64,000 nucleotides of DNA from Comamonas sp. SCN 65-56 (GTDB taxonomy: Bacteria; Pseudomonadota; Gammaproteobacteria; Burkholderiales; Burkholderiaceae_C): the NCBI RefSeq assembly GCF_001724135.1, contig NZ_MEDS01000001.1:186001-250000 (forward strand), in the 5' to 3' direction. Under the pieces are notes generated by a model. The model was not told the DNA's origin. It saw nothing but the letters and a program-made list of their open reading frames with translations, and searched no databases. The position numbers were made by a program, and so were the translations under genes. Shown here one piece after another: positions 8,703 to 20,623 of this stretch (position 1 is the first letter of the stretch; the number at the start of each line of letters is the position of its first letter).

Positions 8703-10442
8703 CTATTCGGTATCGTCAAAGACCAGCGACGGGTTGTTGATCACGCGTGCGCTGGCGCCTGGGGCCAGTCGCCCGGTTCCCGGGTAACCAAAACCGGTGC
8801 CGGGCTCAAGTGCGGCGGCCGCCACGTTCGCCAGGGACTGGTTCAGGCCGACGTAGTAGCTGCCGGCAGGGGCGTCCACGGTCTGGCGCAGGACTTGCGG
8901 CGCCGGTGCGCCGGCCGGATTGGCGGGGAAGGTCTCGGTCAATATCGATCCCGCTTCGGCAATGCGCATCACCTGCAATCCGAGCATGCGCAAAGGTTCC
9001 GCGGCGGCCGAGTCGCCAGCCAGCCAGTAACCACAGGGCCTGGGGCGACTGACCTCGGCCTGCAGTTGCACGGTGGAGGTCCAATTCACCTTGTGAGGGG
9101 TGATCGCGCCAGTCTGCGCATTCATCAGCGCCAGTTCGCGCTGCGAGGTGGTGGGGCTGGCCTGGACTGCCACGCTACCCTGGCAGGCCCTGGATGCGAT
9201 GTCGCGCGCGACAAAGGTCTGCACCTGCAGCAGGTCCTTGCCACGTTCGGCAGTGCTGCGCAGCACGCTGCTCAGCGCCACCACCAGGCTGTGCACCCGG
9301 CGCTGGATGTGCGCCGCGCCCAGGTTCGAGCCGCGGCTGGCGATCTCCAGGCTGACGGCATTCTGCAATCCGCCCAGGTTGCGCAGCGTTTGGGGCCGCG
9401 CATCGCCGGTGACGGCGCTCAGGCCGTTGTCCGTGGATTCAAGTCGGTAGAACCATTCATGCGTCAGCTGGCTGGCGTCCAGGGCTTCGAGCATGGGGCG
9501 CAGGTACCACTCCTGAGCGGCTTTGGTAATGAAATCCGGGATGTTGGGTGTGGTGGCGTACTGCGCCAGCACGTCCTGGCCGGGCAGCCAGTCGCCCTCG
9601 GTGCCGTGGGCTGCCACCACCGGGTACTCGTGCACGTCGGCAACGACGTTGGGGCGGACGGTACTGATGAGCCTGGCCAGGGCCTGGGCTTCCGGGGTGC
9701 GCAGATCGAGGTGATCGCGGTCGAGGTCGGTGCCATTGGCCGTGGCATGGGCATCGTTGGCGGCGCCGTCGGGATTGGCGCGCACGACGATGACGACGTT
9801 GATGCGTTGCAGCATGGGCTCGAGCAACCCTTGCGCGAGTTCACGGGCGATCACCATCAACGCTTCGCCACTCGCCGGCTCATCGCCGTGCTGCTGGCCG
9901 ACCAGCAACACCGTGGGGCGTCCGTTGGACTGACCGGAGGGTGTGCCGCCGCGCGCCCCAGTGCTCAACGCAAGCGCCTGGATCGCGGCCCCTCCTTGCG
10001 ACAGGCCCAGATCCATCAGCCGGGCATTCACGCCGCCCTGCGGTGCCCGTACGAGATCTCCCAGCCACTGGGACACTTCGGCATTGGTGCTGAAGGCGCG
10101 GCGACCGGGCCGCAGGCCCGGAGTGTCGTATTGCACGGGCGGTTCGGAGAAGTGGGCTGCAACGGCGGTCGATTCAATCGGCGCGGTGTCCGTGCTGGTC
10201 GTTATCGGAACGACGGGGGTTGCCACGGCCTGGTCCGCAGGCGCCTGGGCACCGGCTGGCGGTGGTGCGACCGCCTGGGTCTTCGGTGGTGCGACTTTGG
10301 TGCCCGGTGCCGGCCATGGCGGCAGCGGCGTGCTGCTACAGCCTCCCAGCATCAGCGCAATGGCCAGCGGAACGGCTCGCGAAAATCCTTGGCGAATGCG
10401 CAGGGGCGGCTGGCCGGGGGTGAGACAAGGCAACGATGTCAT
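8703..10442 (-). CDS. M14-family metallo-carboxypeptidase-like lipoprotein
   Basis: A 579-aa protein with a lipoprotein signal (LMLGGC, lipidated C35) and a Pro/Ala-rich linker to about residue 95. The zinc-binding pattern is H185-x-x-E188 in GQQHGDEPASGE and H271 in VVADVHEYPVV. A probable catalytic Glu lies in NAVSLEIASRG, so the M14 (carboxypeptidase A/E-like) core looks intact. The region after about residue 400 is a family-specific extension I cannot assign. It probably acts on peptides or peptidoglycan peptides at the envelope; the substrate is unknown. Start ATG 10442 was chosen because it directly precedes the signal peptide. Confidence 0.87.
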   Translation of the reverse strand: MTSLPCLTPGQPPLRIRQGFSRAVPLAIALMLGGCSSTPLPPWPAPGTKVAPPKTQAVAPPPAGAQAPADQAVATPVVPITTSTDTAPIESTAVAAHFSEPPVQYDTPGLRPGRRAFSTNAEVSQWLGDLVRAPQGGVNARLMDLGLSQGGAAIQALALSTGARGGTPSGQSNGRPTVLLVGQQHGDEPASGEALMVIARELAQGLLEPMLQRINVVIVVRANPDGAANDAHATANGTDLDRDHLDLRTPEAQALARLISTVRPNVVADVHEYPVVAAHGTEGDWLPGQDVLAQYATTPNIPDFITKAAQEWYLRPMLEALDASQLTHEWFYRLESTDNGLSAVTGDARPQTLRNLGGLQNAVSLEIASRGSNLGAAHIQRRVHSLVVALSSVLRSTAERGKDLLQVQTFVARDIASRACQGSVAVQASPTTSQRELALMNAQTGAITPHKVNWTSTVQLQAEVSRPRPCGYWLAGDSAAAEPLRMLGLQVMRIAEAGSILTETFPANPAGAPAPQVLRQTVDAPAGSYYVGLNQSLANVAAAALEPGTGFGYPGTGRLAPGASARVINNPSLVFDDTE

Positions 10443-10525
10443 GGGTGGTTCATCAGCGCGGGCGCGCAATGCGAGGGTGGCGATAGCTTGCCACAAAGAC
10501 GCGCGCCCGCCCCACCCCGGTGCCG

Positions 10526-12136
10526 TCAGTACCTGGGTGCGCCGCCACGCGGACCGCGGGAACGGTTTGCGCCACCGCCGCCGCGGCGCCCGCGCTGCCC
10601 CATGATGTCCACGCTGGTGCGCATCGGGTCGGGCTGGCCGCCGTGCTCGCGCGCACCACGCGGCTGGTCCATGCCCATGCGGCCCAGGCGCGTGCCCAGA
10701 TGGGCGTTCTCGCCCCGGGGCTGGCTGTCGTCACGGCGTTGACCGTGGTGCTCGGGGCGCCGCCGTTCCTGGTGCTGGGTGTTGCCACCTTCGCTGCGCG
10801 CATGTTGCGCTTTACCCGTTCGCTGCTGGTCGCCAGAGCGCGGCGTTGCGCGTGCGGCCCTGCTGGCGCGCATGCGATCCATCATTTCCGAACGCGCAGC
10901 TTTGGCCGCGGCCTGCATCACGTCGCGACTCGGCGGTTTGCCGGCGCCGCCCCAAAGCGTCTGGCGACCCATGGCGATGGGTTCGGCCTGCTCGCCTTCG
11001 TCGGGGCCGAAGCCGTCGATCATCTGAACTGGAATTTCCTGGCGCGTGAAGCGCTCGATCTCCATCATGAAGCCTTCCTCATCCATGCAGACGAGGCTGA
11101 CGGCGTGGCCTTCGCGTCCGGCGCGGCCAGTGCGGCCGATGCGGTGCACGTAGTCTTCCGGCACGTTCGGGATTTCGTAGTTGACGACGTGCGGCAGGTC
11201 ATCGATGTCAATCCCGCGCGCTGCAATATCCGTAGCTACCAGCGCACGTACCTGGCCCGTTTTGAAGCCTTCCAATGCCTGAGTTCGGGCGCTCTGGCTC
11301 TTGTTGCCATGCAGCGCCATGGCACTCACGCCATTCTTTGCCAAAAATTCGGCTACGTTGTTGGCACCGAACTTGGTGCGCGTGAACACCAGCACCTGGC
11401 TCCAATCGTGCTGCTGGATGATGTGCAGCAGTACCTGTTTTTTCTTGGCGCGGCCCACGGGGTGGATGACCTGGCTGATGCGCTGCACCGTGGTGTTGCG
11501 CGGCGTCACCTGGATGCTCTGGGGGTTTTTGAGTAGGCCATTGGCCAGCTCGCGGATCTCGTCGCTGAAAGTCGCCGAAAACAGCAGGCTTTGCTTGTCA
11601 CGCGGCAGCAGGGCGAGGATTTTTTTCACGTCGTGGATGAAGCCCATGTCCAGCATGCGGTCGGCTTCGTCGAGCACCAGGGTCTGCACTTCCGACAGCG
11701 CCAGCAAGCCTTGCTGCTGCAGATCGAGCAGACGGCCAGGCGTGGCCACGAGGATGTCCACGCCGCGGCGAATGCGCTCGACCTGGGGGTTCATGCCAAC
11801 GCCGCCGAAGATCACGGTGGAGCGGATGTCCAGGTACTTGGCGTAGGCGCGGATGGCTTCTTCGATCTGTGCCGCGAGTTCTCGCGTGGGCGTGAGGATC
11901 AGTGCGCGGATGGGCGCTCGCTTTTCCGTGCCGCGATCGAGCTGTGCGAGGCGGTGCAGCAAGGGGAGCGCGAAGGCCGCCGTCTTGCCGGTGCCTGTCT
12001 GGGCGCCCGCAAGCAGGTCGTGGCCTTGCAGCACGGCGGGGATCGCCTGTGCCTGGATGGGGGTGGGGGCGTCGTAGCCCAGCTCTTGCACGGCGCGCAG
12101 CAATGCTGGCGCCAGGTTCAGTTCTTCAAAGGTCAT
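10526..12136 (-). CDS. rhlE: DEAD-box RNA helicase RhlE
   Basis: A 536-aa ATP-dependent RNA helicase. The Q motif region (TPIQAQAIP), Walker A AQTGTGKT (45-52), PTRELA, DEAD (156-159), SAT and HRIGRTGR are all present and in order. The last roughly 150 residues form a basic, Arg/Gly-rich tail ending in [17 protein letters not shown], typical of RhlE and likely to bind RNA. The start at 12136 (MTFEELNL) is preferred to an ATG 15 nt upstream. It is divergent from ettA; both proteins act on RNA or ribosomes. Confidence 0.95.
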   Translation of the reverse strand: MTFEELNLAPALLRAVQELGYDAPTPIQAQAIPAVLQGHDLLAGAQTGTGKTAAFALPLLHRLAQLDRGTEKRAPIRALILTPTRELAAQIEEAIRAYAKYLDIRSTVIFGGVGMNPQVERIRRGVDILVATPGRLLDLQQQGLLALSEVQTLVLDEADRMLDMGFIHDVKKILALLPRDKQSLLFSATFSDEIRELANGLLKNPQSIQVTPRNTTVQRISQVIHPVGRAKKKQVLLHIIQQHDWSQVLVFTRTKFGANNVAEFLAKNGVSAMALHGNKSQSARTQALEGFKTGQVRALVATDIAARGIDIDDLPHVVNYEIPNVPEDYVHRIGRTGRAGREGHAVSLVCMDEEGFMMEIERFTRQEIPVQMIDGFGPDEGEQAEPIAMGRQTLWGGAGKPPSRDVMQAAAKAARSEMMDRMRASRAARATPRSGDQQRTGKAQHARSEGGNTQHQERRRPEHHGQRRDDSQPRGENAHLGTRLGRMGMDQPRGAREHGGQPDPMRTSVDIMGQRGRRGGGGANRSRGPRGGAPRY

Positions 12137-12234
12137 GTATGTGGTTTGCACCCATCCTGGGCGCGGGTATCAGCCTGATGCCGCCGGGTTGGGGCCGGCG
12201 GTCCAGTACAACAGGGCTGATGGTTGCGAAAGTG

Positions 12235-12255
12235 CAGGCCATGCCGCATGGCCTG
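12235..12255. promoter_or_regulatory. Perfect 9-bp inverted repeat in the rhlE-ettA divergent spacer
   Basis: CAGGCCATG (12235-12243), a 3-nt CCG loop, then CATGGCCTG (12247-12255). It lies in the 254-bp divergent spacer with no T-run on either side, so it is not a standard terminator. It could be an operator or a leader hairpin. The same spacer also has a cluster of GCATGC-like words at about 12327-12356. I see no clear promoter boxes. Confidence 0.35.
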
Positions 12256-12390
12256 TGCGCCAGGTATTCAAGGCGCGGCTGCCGACGTTCTGGAGCGCCC
12301 GACAGCCGACTATTGTCGCATGCAAGGATAATCGCTGCATGCATGCGCGTGCATGTTGTTGTATTCGGACCGCATCTCAAGAAGGAAACC

Positions 12391-14052
12391 ATGGCCCAGT
12401 ATGTTTTTTCGATGAACCGCGTGACCAAGACGGTGCCACCCAAGCGGCAGATTCTGAAGGACATATCGCTGTCCTTTTTTCCCGGCGCCAAGATCGGCGT
12501 GCTGGGCCTGAACGGCTCGGGCAAGTCTTCGCTGCTCAAGATCATGGCCGGCATCGACAAGGAGATCGAGGGCGAGGCCATTCCCATGCCCGGCCTGTCG
12601 ATAGGCTACCTGCCGCAGGAGCCCCAGCTCAACCCCGAGCACACGGTGCGCCAGGCCGTGGAAGAGGCCATGGCCGAGGTGAATCACGCCCGCGCGCGGC
12701 TGGAGGAGGTCTACGCCGCCTACGCCGAGGAAGACGCCGACTTTGACGCCCTGGCCGCCGAGCAGGGCAAGCTGGAGGCCATCATCGCCGCTGCCGGCAC
12801 CGACAGCGAGCACCAGTTGGAAATTGCCGCCGACGCGCTGCGCCTGCCGCCCTGGGAGGCGGTGATCGGCCAGCTCTCGGGTGGCGAGAAGCGCCGCGTG
12901 GCGCTGTGCCAGCTGCTGCTGTCCAAGCCCGACATGTTGTTGCTGGATGAACCCACCAACCACTTGGACGCTGAGTCTGTCGAATGGCTGGAGCAGTTCC
13001 TGCACCGCTTTCCCGGCACCGTGGTGGCGATTACCCACGACCGCTATTTTCTGGACAACGCTGCCGAATGGATTCTGGAACTCGACCGCGGCCACGGCAT
13101 TCCCTACAAGGGCAACTACACCGAGTGGCTGCTGCAGAAGCAGGCACGCCTGGAGTCGGAGCAAAAGGGCGAGGAGGCGCGTGCCAAGGCGCTGAAGAAG
13201 GAGCTGGAGTGGGTGCGCCAGAACGCCAAGGGCCGCCAGGCGAAATCCAAGGCACGTATTGCCCGCTTTGAGGAACTTTCCGACTACGAATACCAGCGCC
13301 GCAACGAGACGCAGGAAATTTTCATCCCGGTTGCCGAACGCCTGGGCACGCAGGTGATCGAGTTCCACGGCGTCACCAAGAGCTTTGGCGACCGCGTGTT
13401 GATCGACAACCTGAGCATGACGATTCCCGCGGGCGCGATCGTCGGCATCATCGGCCCCAATGGCGCGGGCAAATCGACCTTGTTCAAGATGATTGCCGGC
13501 AGGGAGCAGCCGGACAGTGGTCAGGTCATCGTGGGTCAGACCGTGCAGATGGCCTATGTGGATCAGTCCCGCGATGCGTTGTCCGATGAAAAAACGGTGT
13601 GGGAAGACATCTCGGGCGGGCTGGACATCATCAACGTCGGCAAATTCCAGATGGCCAGCCGTGCCTATTGCGGGCGTTTCAACTTCAATGGGCAGGATCA
13701 GCAGAAGCTGGTGGGCAAACTCTCCGGCGGCGAGCGCGGGCGCCTGCACCTGGCCAAAACCCTGATCAAGGGTGGCAACGTGCTGTTGCTGGACGAGCCC
13801 TCGAACGACCTCGATGTGGAAACCCTGCGCGCACTGGAGGATGCCTTGCTGGAGTACGCCGGCACTGTGCTCGTCATCAGCCACGATCGCTGGTTCCTCG
13901 ATCGCATCGCCACGCACATTCTGGCGGCCGAGGGTGATTCACAGTGGGTGTTCTTTGATGGCAACTATCAGGAGTACGAAGCCGACAAGAAAAAACGACT
14001 GGGCGAAGAAGGTGCTGCGCCAAAGCGGGTACGCTACAAGGCGCTCAAATAA
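12391..14052 (+). CDS. ettA: Energy-dependent translational throttle protein EttA (ABC-F)
   Basis: A 553-aa cytosolic protein with two ABC ATPase domains and no membrane domain. It binds the ribosomal E site and gates elongation according to ATP level. Walker A motifs are GLNGSGKSS and GPNGAGKST, signatures are LSGGEKRRV and LSGGERGRL, and Walker B regions are LLLDEPTNHLD and LLLDEPSNDLD. The linker between the domains contains WVRQNAKGRQAKSKARIARF, characteristic of EttA. ATG 12391 follows AAGGAAACC. Full family length. Confidence 0.97.
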   Translation: MAQYVFSMNRVTKTVPPKRQILKDISLSFFPGAKIGVLGLNGSGKSSLLKIMAGIDKEIEGEAIPMPGLSIGYLPQEPQLNPEHTVRQAVEEAMAEVNHARARLEEVYAAYAEEDADFDALAAEQGKLEAIIAAAGTDSEHQLEIAADALRLPPWEAVIGQLSGGEKRRVALCQLLLSKPDMLLLDEPTNHLDAESVEWLEQFLHRFPGTVVAITHDRYFLDNAAEWILELDRGHGIPYKGNYTEWLLQKQARLESEQKGEEARAKALKKELEWVRQNAKGRQAKSKARIARFEELSDYEYQRRNETQEIFIPVAERLGTQVIEFHGVTKSFGDRVLIDNLSMTIPAGAIVGIIGPNGAGKSTLFKMIAGREQPDSGQVIVGQTVQMAYVDQSRDALSDEKTVWEDISGGLDIINVGKFQMASRAYCGRFNFNGQDQQKLVGKLSGGERGRLHLAKTLIKGGNVLLLDEPSNDLDVETLRALEDALLEYAGTVLVISHDRWFLDRIATHILAAEGDSQWVFFDGNYQEYEADKKKRLGEEGAAPKRVRYKALK

Positions 14053-14090
14053 GGGTTTGTCGTTTTTTCAGCCTGTCGCAGCGATCTGCC

Positions 14091-15593
14091 ATGTCGGTTT
14101 CACCCTCGGATTCGGCGGCCATCTATCGCGCCTGCATCGTCAATGCCGTCAAACGCAGTGCTGCGCTGATGACGGATTTGGTGCGTCAGGTACGTGAACA
14201 CTGGGGTGAAGCACCGGGAGAGGACGCACAGGCCAGTGCCGCGGCATTGACGGCACTGGCCGGCAGTGGCAGCAAACTGGTTGCCGAATACCCGATGGCC
14301 TTGCTGGAGCTCGTGGCCCAGGGCGCGGCGACGGCGCAAGGGCGTACCAGTGCCGAGACCAGGCCGAGCCGTGTAGAACCCGGTGAGGCGCGTGCACGGG
14401 TGGAGATGGTCAGGACACGCCAGCAGGTTGCGCGCGAAGCGGCACCGGCGTTGACGGAGCTTGACGGCCTGATGGGTTCGGTACAGGGTTTTGACCGAGC
14501 ACAACCGGAGCGCAATCCCTTGCGCCCTGGCAATTACGTTCGTGCGTTGTACGGTGTGGTGGCGGGTGCGGGCGTGCCTGATCAAGTTCGCCGCCAGTGG
14601 TTGCTGCGCATGTCGGAGCGCTTGGGTGCGCTGCTTTCCCGCGAATACCGGCGAATTTCTGATGAGCTGCGCGGGCAGGGGATCAGGCCGGTGCACTACA
14701 TGCCCACGGTGCGCAGCCGGCAGGGCGACTTGGGCGTGACCACGGGGTATGGGGATGCTTCGAGTGCATTCCTGGCACCTTCGGAACTGGGGATGTTGCC
14801 AAGCCTGGAGTCTTCGCTTTGGGACACTGTGCGACCCGCAGGCATCACGCGCGCGGACGATCTCACCGGGTATGCGGACACAGCGGCAGCAGCGCCGACA
14901 GGCCGTGACGGTGCTGCTGCGGCAATGGGTAGCAGGAGGCCTGTGGCGCAGCCCGATCTGGTCCGCGATGTGTTGTCGCAGATGGTGGAAACGATCGTGC
15001 GCGACGAGCGCCTGATGCCTGTGGTGCGCCATGCCGTCATTCGGCTGGAGCCGATTTTGCGACAATTGGCTCAGGGGGATACCCGTTTTTTCCTTGACGC
15101 AGCCCATCCTGCCCGCCGGCTGCTGGATCGCCTGACGGTCAAGGGGTTGGAGGGCGCTGCAACCAGTGCGCGGTGGCGCAGCCAGTTTGCGCATTCGGTG
15201 GAGGGCGTCGTAGCCAGCCTGACGAGCGAAGGCGTGCCGACGGTCGACATGTTCGAGCGTGCCTTGTGGTCACTGGACGCCGAGCCCATGGCCGTGCGCG
15301 CAGAGGCTGCAGCGCGAGCCGCGTTGCAGCCAGCGGATTTGTCCCGCGCCGAGCCGGTGGGGCAAGCGATTGCACCGACCGCCTCAGATCAGGGAAATGC
15401 CTCTCTGCAACTGGGCGATTGGGTTGAGATTGATGGTGCGCATGGCATGTCGCGCACCCAATTGACCTGGTGCAGCCCGCGCCAGACGCTGTTTCTCTTC
15501 ACGCAGGCCGATGGCAGTACACAAAGCATGACGGCGCGCATGGTGGACAAACTGCTGCAGTCCGGCACCATGAGGCGTGCCGCTTCCTCCTGA
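14091..15593 (+). CDS. DUF1631-family protein
   Basis: A 500-aa protein of unknown function. The C-terminal segment (GDWVEIDGAHGMSRTQLTW, then PRQTLFLFTQADGSTQSMT and MVDKLL) matches what I recall of DUF1631 proteins of Burkholderiales, a domain related to PilZ-like beta folds. Most of the protein is Ala-rich and helical with no membrane segment or signal peptide. It begins 38 bp after ettA and could be co-transcribed, but no functional link is evident. It is shorter than many DUF1631 members, so the N-terminus may be divergent. Confidence 0.75.
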   Translation: MSVSPSDSAAIYRACIVNAVKRSAALMTDLVRQVREHWGEAPGEDAQASAAALTALAGSGSKLVAEYPMALLELVAQGAATAQGRTSAETRPSRVEPGEARARVEMVRTRQQVAREAAPALTELDGLMGSVQGFDRAQPERNPLRPGNYVRALYGVVAGAGVPDQVRRQWLLRMSERLGALLSREYRRISDELRGQGIRPVHYMPTVRSRQGDLGVTTGYGDASSAFLAPSELGMLPSLESSLWDTVRPAGITRADDLTGYADTAAAAPTGRDGAAAAMGSRRPVAQPDLVRDVLSQMVETIVRDERLMPVVRHAVIRLEPILRQLAQGDTRFFLDAAHPARRLLDRLTVKGLEGAATSARWRSQFAHSVEGVVASLTSEGVPTVDMFERALWSLDAEPMAVRAEAAARAALQPADLSRAEPVGQAIAPTASDQGNASLQLGDWVEIDGAHGMSRTQLTWCSPRQTLFLFTQADGSTQSMTARMVDKLLQSGTMRRAASS

Positions 15594-15605
15594 ACGGGAA
15601 GGCCC

Positions 15606-15643
15606 AAAAAGGACGCCTGCAGGAGTCGGTCTCCTGCAGGCGT
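15606..15643 (-). terminator. Strong terminator of the liv-type operon
   Basis: A perfect 13-bp stem (ACGCCTGCAGGAG, 15613-15625, pairing with 15631-15643) has a 5-nt loop. On the minus strand it is followed by CC and five T (15606-15610 read as A on the plus strand). It lies 18 bp past the livF stop. On the plus strand there is no T-run, so it serves the minus-strand operon. Confidence 0.88.
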
Positions 15644-15661
15644 GTACAGGCCTCGCGCGCG

Positions 15662-18183
<2,522 letters not shown>

Positions 18184-18198
18184 CTGGAACTCGGGGAT

Positions 18199-19074
18199 TT
18201 AAGTGCGGCCGATGGAGCCCATGAGCCCGCGCGGACGGAAGACCAGGACGAGCGTCATCGCCACGAACAGCATGATCTCGGAGTAGGCGGGGTTGATCAT
18301 CGAGGTAAGGCTTTGGATTTCTCCGGCTATCAGGCCGCCGAGAACAGCGCCCGGAAACGAGCCGACACCGCCGATCACCACCACCACGAAGGTCATTACC
18401 AGGATGGAGTCGCCGCTGTCGGGCGACATCGCAACCACTGGTGAGTAGACGATGCCCGAGAAGCCGGCCGCCATCGCACCGATGCCGAAGACCAGCGTGA
18501 AAACCTTGTAGACGTTGATGCCCAGAGAGTCGACGGCTACCGCATCCTCGATGCCGGCGCGCACGATCATGCCGATGCGGGTGCGGTAGAGCACCCAGTA
18601 GAGCGCGAACAGTGCCACGGCAATGATGCCCAGCAGAGCGAGCCGGTAGTTGGGGTAGATCATGAACCCCATGTTCGACGCGCCCGAAAAAATCTCGGGT
18701 GGCGGAATCTTCTTGGACAGGCTGCCGAAGAAATAGCGGATCACTTCTGCGAACACGATGCTCAGACCGAAGGTGACCAACAACTGGTCTTCATCAGGCC
18801 TGGAATAGAAACGCTTGATGATCAGCTGCTCCATGATGACGCCGACGATCATCACGAACACCGCCCCCGCCAGCACGGCGAGGATGTAGGAGTGTGAATA
18901 CTCGAACGCCAGCCAGCCGGCGTAGCCGCCCAACATGAACAGGGCGCCGTGCGCCAGATTGAGCACGCCCAGCGTGCCATAGATGATCGTCAGGCCGGAC
19001 GAGATCAGCGCCAGCAGCGCCCCAAGTACCAGCCCGTTGAACAACTGCGAGATGAAATTGGCCGTGTTAATCAC
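18199..19074 (-). CDS. livH: Branched-chain-type ABC transporter permease LivH
   Basis: A 291-aa integral membrane protein with about eight hydrophobic segments. The conserved N-terminal GLVLGALLALISSGLTIIYG and LNLAHGALFMLGGY, and the late GGVGSFPGAVLGGLIAGEIQ loop, are LivH-family hallmarks. It forms the translocation pore with the LivM half of the downstream fusion, 15 bp away. A 14-bp hairpin separates it from the upstream binding-protein gene. Confidence 0.94.
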   Translation of the reverse strand: MINTANFISQLFNGLVLGALLALISSGLTIIYGTLGVLNLAHGALFMLGGYAGWLAFEYSHSYILAVLAGAVFVMIVGVIMEQLIIKRFYSRPDEDQLLVTFGLSIVFAEVIRYFFGSLSKKIPPPEIFSGASNMGFMIYPNYRLALLGIIAVALFALYWVLYRTRIGMIVRAGIEDAVAVDSLGINVYKVFTLVFGIGAMAAGFSGIVYSPVVAMSPDSGDSILVMTFVVVVIGGVGSFPGAVLGGLIAGEIQSLTSMINPAYSEIMLFVAMTLVLVFRPRGLMGSIGRT

Positions 19075-19124
19075 ATTGCCCCGCCATGGTGTTGTCTAGA
19101 AAAACGTGGATTCAAATATGCTGC

Positions 19125-19160
19125 GCGCCCTTGCGTGAAACCAGCATCACGCAAGGGCGC
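19125..19160 (-). terminator. Long hairpin between binding-protein gene and livH (attenuating terminator or mRNA stabiliser)
   Basis: A perfect 14-bp stem (GCGCCCTTGCGTGA, 19125-19138, with 19147-19160) and an 8-nt loop lie in the 144-bp gap between two same-strand genes of one transporter. On the minus strand the following bases are AGCATATTTG, which is not a full T-run. Partial termination or 3'-end protection of the binding-protein mRNA is therefore more likely than a complete stop. Confidence 0.6.
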
Positions 19161-19218
19161 TTGTCAAGAAGCCGGCATGAATGCACCGCGGTGAGCGCCC
19201 CGGTGCATTGCTTGCCGA

Positions 19219-20565
19219 TCAGGTGTAATCACCCAGCTTGCAGCCGAATTCATCCGGCTTCTGGATGACTCCGGCGCCGTCGACCAACTCGATGACTTCC
19301 CAGAAATCCTCGTCGTTCTTCATGTCCTTCTTTTCCTTGCCGCGGACGATGACGACGGGGCGCACGCACTGGTGGTCTTGCGGGCGGTAGTGCACGTCAC
19401 CGAGCAGCGACGGGATGGTCTCGCCCTTTTCCCACTGCTTGATCACATCGGGGGGGTAGAAGCTGCCGGCTTCCGTCACCATGCGCGCCCAGTGCGCGAA
19501 GCTGACATAGCCATTTTCTGCACCCCATTCCGGACGGTAGCCGTACTTCTTGTGGAAGGACTCGACGAACAGCTTGGCCAGCGGGAATTTGTCTTCCAAC
19601 GTCCACCAGAAGTCGGTTGCGGCCAGCACGCCATGGGTGATGTCGACGCCGGCTTCCTTGGCGATGAACGGAATCTGGTAGGGCAGTACCAGCGTCATCT
19701 TCGGGATCAGGCCGAATTGCTTGGCCTGCTGCGATGACAGCACCGCATCGCGGCCCCAGTTCACGTTGATCAGGAACTCGGCGCCGGAGTTGGCGATGTT
19801 CGTCAGGTACTGGCTGAAGTCCTGCGTTCCCAGGGGTGAAACCTGGTTGGTCACCATTTTCCAGCCGGCTTCCTTGGTCAGGTAGTTGTTCACCGATTCG
19901 GTGGTGGTGTGGCCGTAGGTGTAGTCCGGCGTCATGAACGCGGCCTTGCGGTTCTTGCCGAACTGCTTGACCATCACCGGACCGATGGCGCGCGCGGCCA
20001 TTTCACCGTAGAAACCCTGGCGGAAGCCGTAGCGCACGCAGTCCTTGCCGGTGGTGTCGTTGGAGCCCGAAATGCCGGCCATGTAGATGATCTTCTGCTG
20101 CTGCGCAAACTTGTTCATCGCCACGGCCACCGCCGATGAGGTCGAACCAATCATCGCGATGACCTTGTTCTTGGCGATGAAGTTCTGCTCTACCTGCAGC
20201 GCCTGGTTCGGTTTGGCCGCGGAGTCGGCGGAGACCAGCCCCACCTTCTTGCCGTTCACGCCGTTGTTGATTTTGGGTGCGAGCTTCTTCATCAGCTCGT
20301 GGTTGGTGTTCATGTGCTCAATGGCAAGCTCCATGCCCTTGAGCTCGTCGGCGCCCTGCACTGCATAGGTACCTGTCAGCGGCACGGCGGCACCGATGTA
20401 CACGGTGTCGCCCTTGGACCCGTCGGGCCAGGTGCCCATGGCAGGCTGGTCTGCAGCCATTGCCCAGTGCATGCCGCCGAGGCCGGTGGCAGCCATGCCG
20501 CCGGCTGCGCCCATCTGCAGCGCGCTGCGGCGCGAAACGCCATTGAGGGAATCAAACTTGGACAT
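19219..20565 (-). CDS. Tat-exported substrate-binding protein of the liv-type ABC transporter
   Basis: A 448-aa periplasmic binding protein of the type I (LivJ/AmiC) fold. The N-terminus has a twin-arginine-like signal (VSRRSALQMG, then a hydrophobic Ala/Gly stretch ending near AMA). The mature part begins with YIGAAVPLTGTYAVQGADELKGMELA, followed by the ligand-pocket region IAMIGSTSSAVA. It is encoded upstream of livH, the livMG fusion and livF on the same strand and should deliver ligand to that transporter. The family covers amino acids, amides, urea and aromatics, so the ligand is unknown. An IclR regulator gene lies upstream on the same strand. Confidence 0.9.
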   Translation of the reverse strand: MSKFDSLNGVSRRSALQMGAAGGMAATGLGGMHWAMAADQPAMGTWPDGSKGDTVYIGAAVPLTGTYAVQGADELKGMELAIEHMNTNHELMKKLAPKINNGVNGKKVGLVSADSAAKPNQALQVEQNFIAKNKVIAMIGSTSSAVAVAMNKFAQQQKIIYMAGISGSNDTTGKDCVRYGFRQGFYGEMAARAIGPVMVKQFGKNRKAAFMTPDYTYGHTTTESVNNYLTKEAGWKMVTNQVSPLGTQDFSQYLTNIANSGAEFLINVNWGRDAVLSSQQAKQFGLIPKMTLVLPYQIPFIAKEAGVDITHGVLAATDFWWTLEDKFPLAKLFVESFHKKYGYRPEWGAENGYVSFAHWARMVTEAGSFYPPDVIKQWEKGETIPSLLGDVHYRPQDHQCVRPVVIVRGKEKKDMKNDEDFWEVIELVDGAGVIQKPDEFGCKLGDYT

Positions 20566-20602
20566 ATATCTCCTTCGTGGTTGTCAACCAGGGCTGAATC
20601 AT

Positions 20603-20623
20603 TTTGCGGCGACCTGCCGCAAA
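20603..20623. promoter_or_regulatory. Dyad upstream of the binding-protein gene, candidate operator or leader hairpin
   Basis: TTTGCGGC (20603-20610), a 5-nt spacer, then GCCGCAAA (20616-20623), about 40 bp upstream of the binding-protein start. The 317-bp spacer 20566-20882 holds no gene. A palindrome here could be the target of the neighbouring IclR-type regulator, but IclR operators vary and this is inference. No clear -35/-10 pair was found. Confidence 0.35.

Noticed and set aside
8895..10742. Long open frame antisense to the M14 peptidase gene
   Set aside because: It arises from GC-rich codon bias of the real gene. Its translation has no domain, and the minus-strand gene shows a clear lipoprotein signal and zinc motifs.
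11902..12390. Upstream extension of the EttA frame
   Set aside because: It overlaps rhlE on the other strand; ATG 12391 has a good Shine-Dalgarno sequence and matches the family N-terminus.
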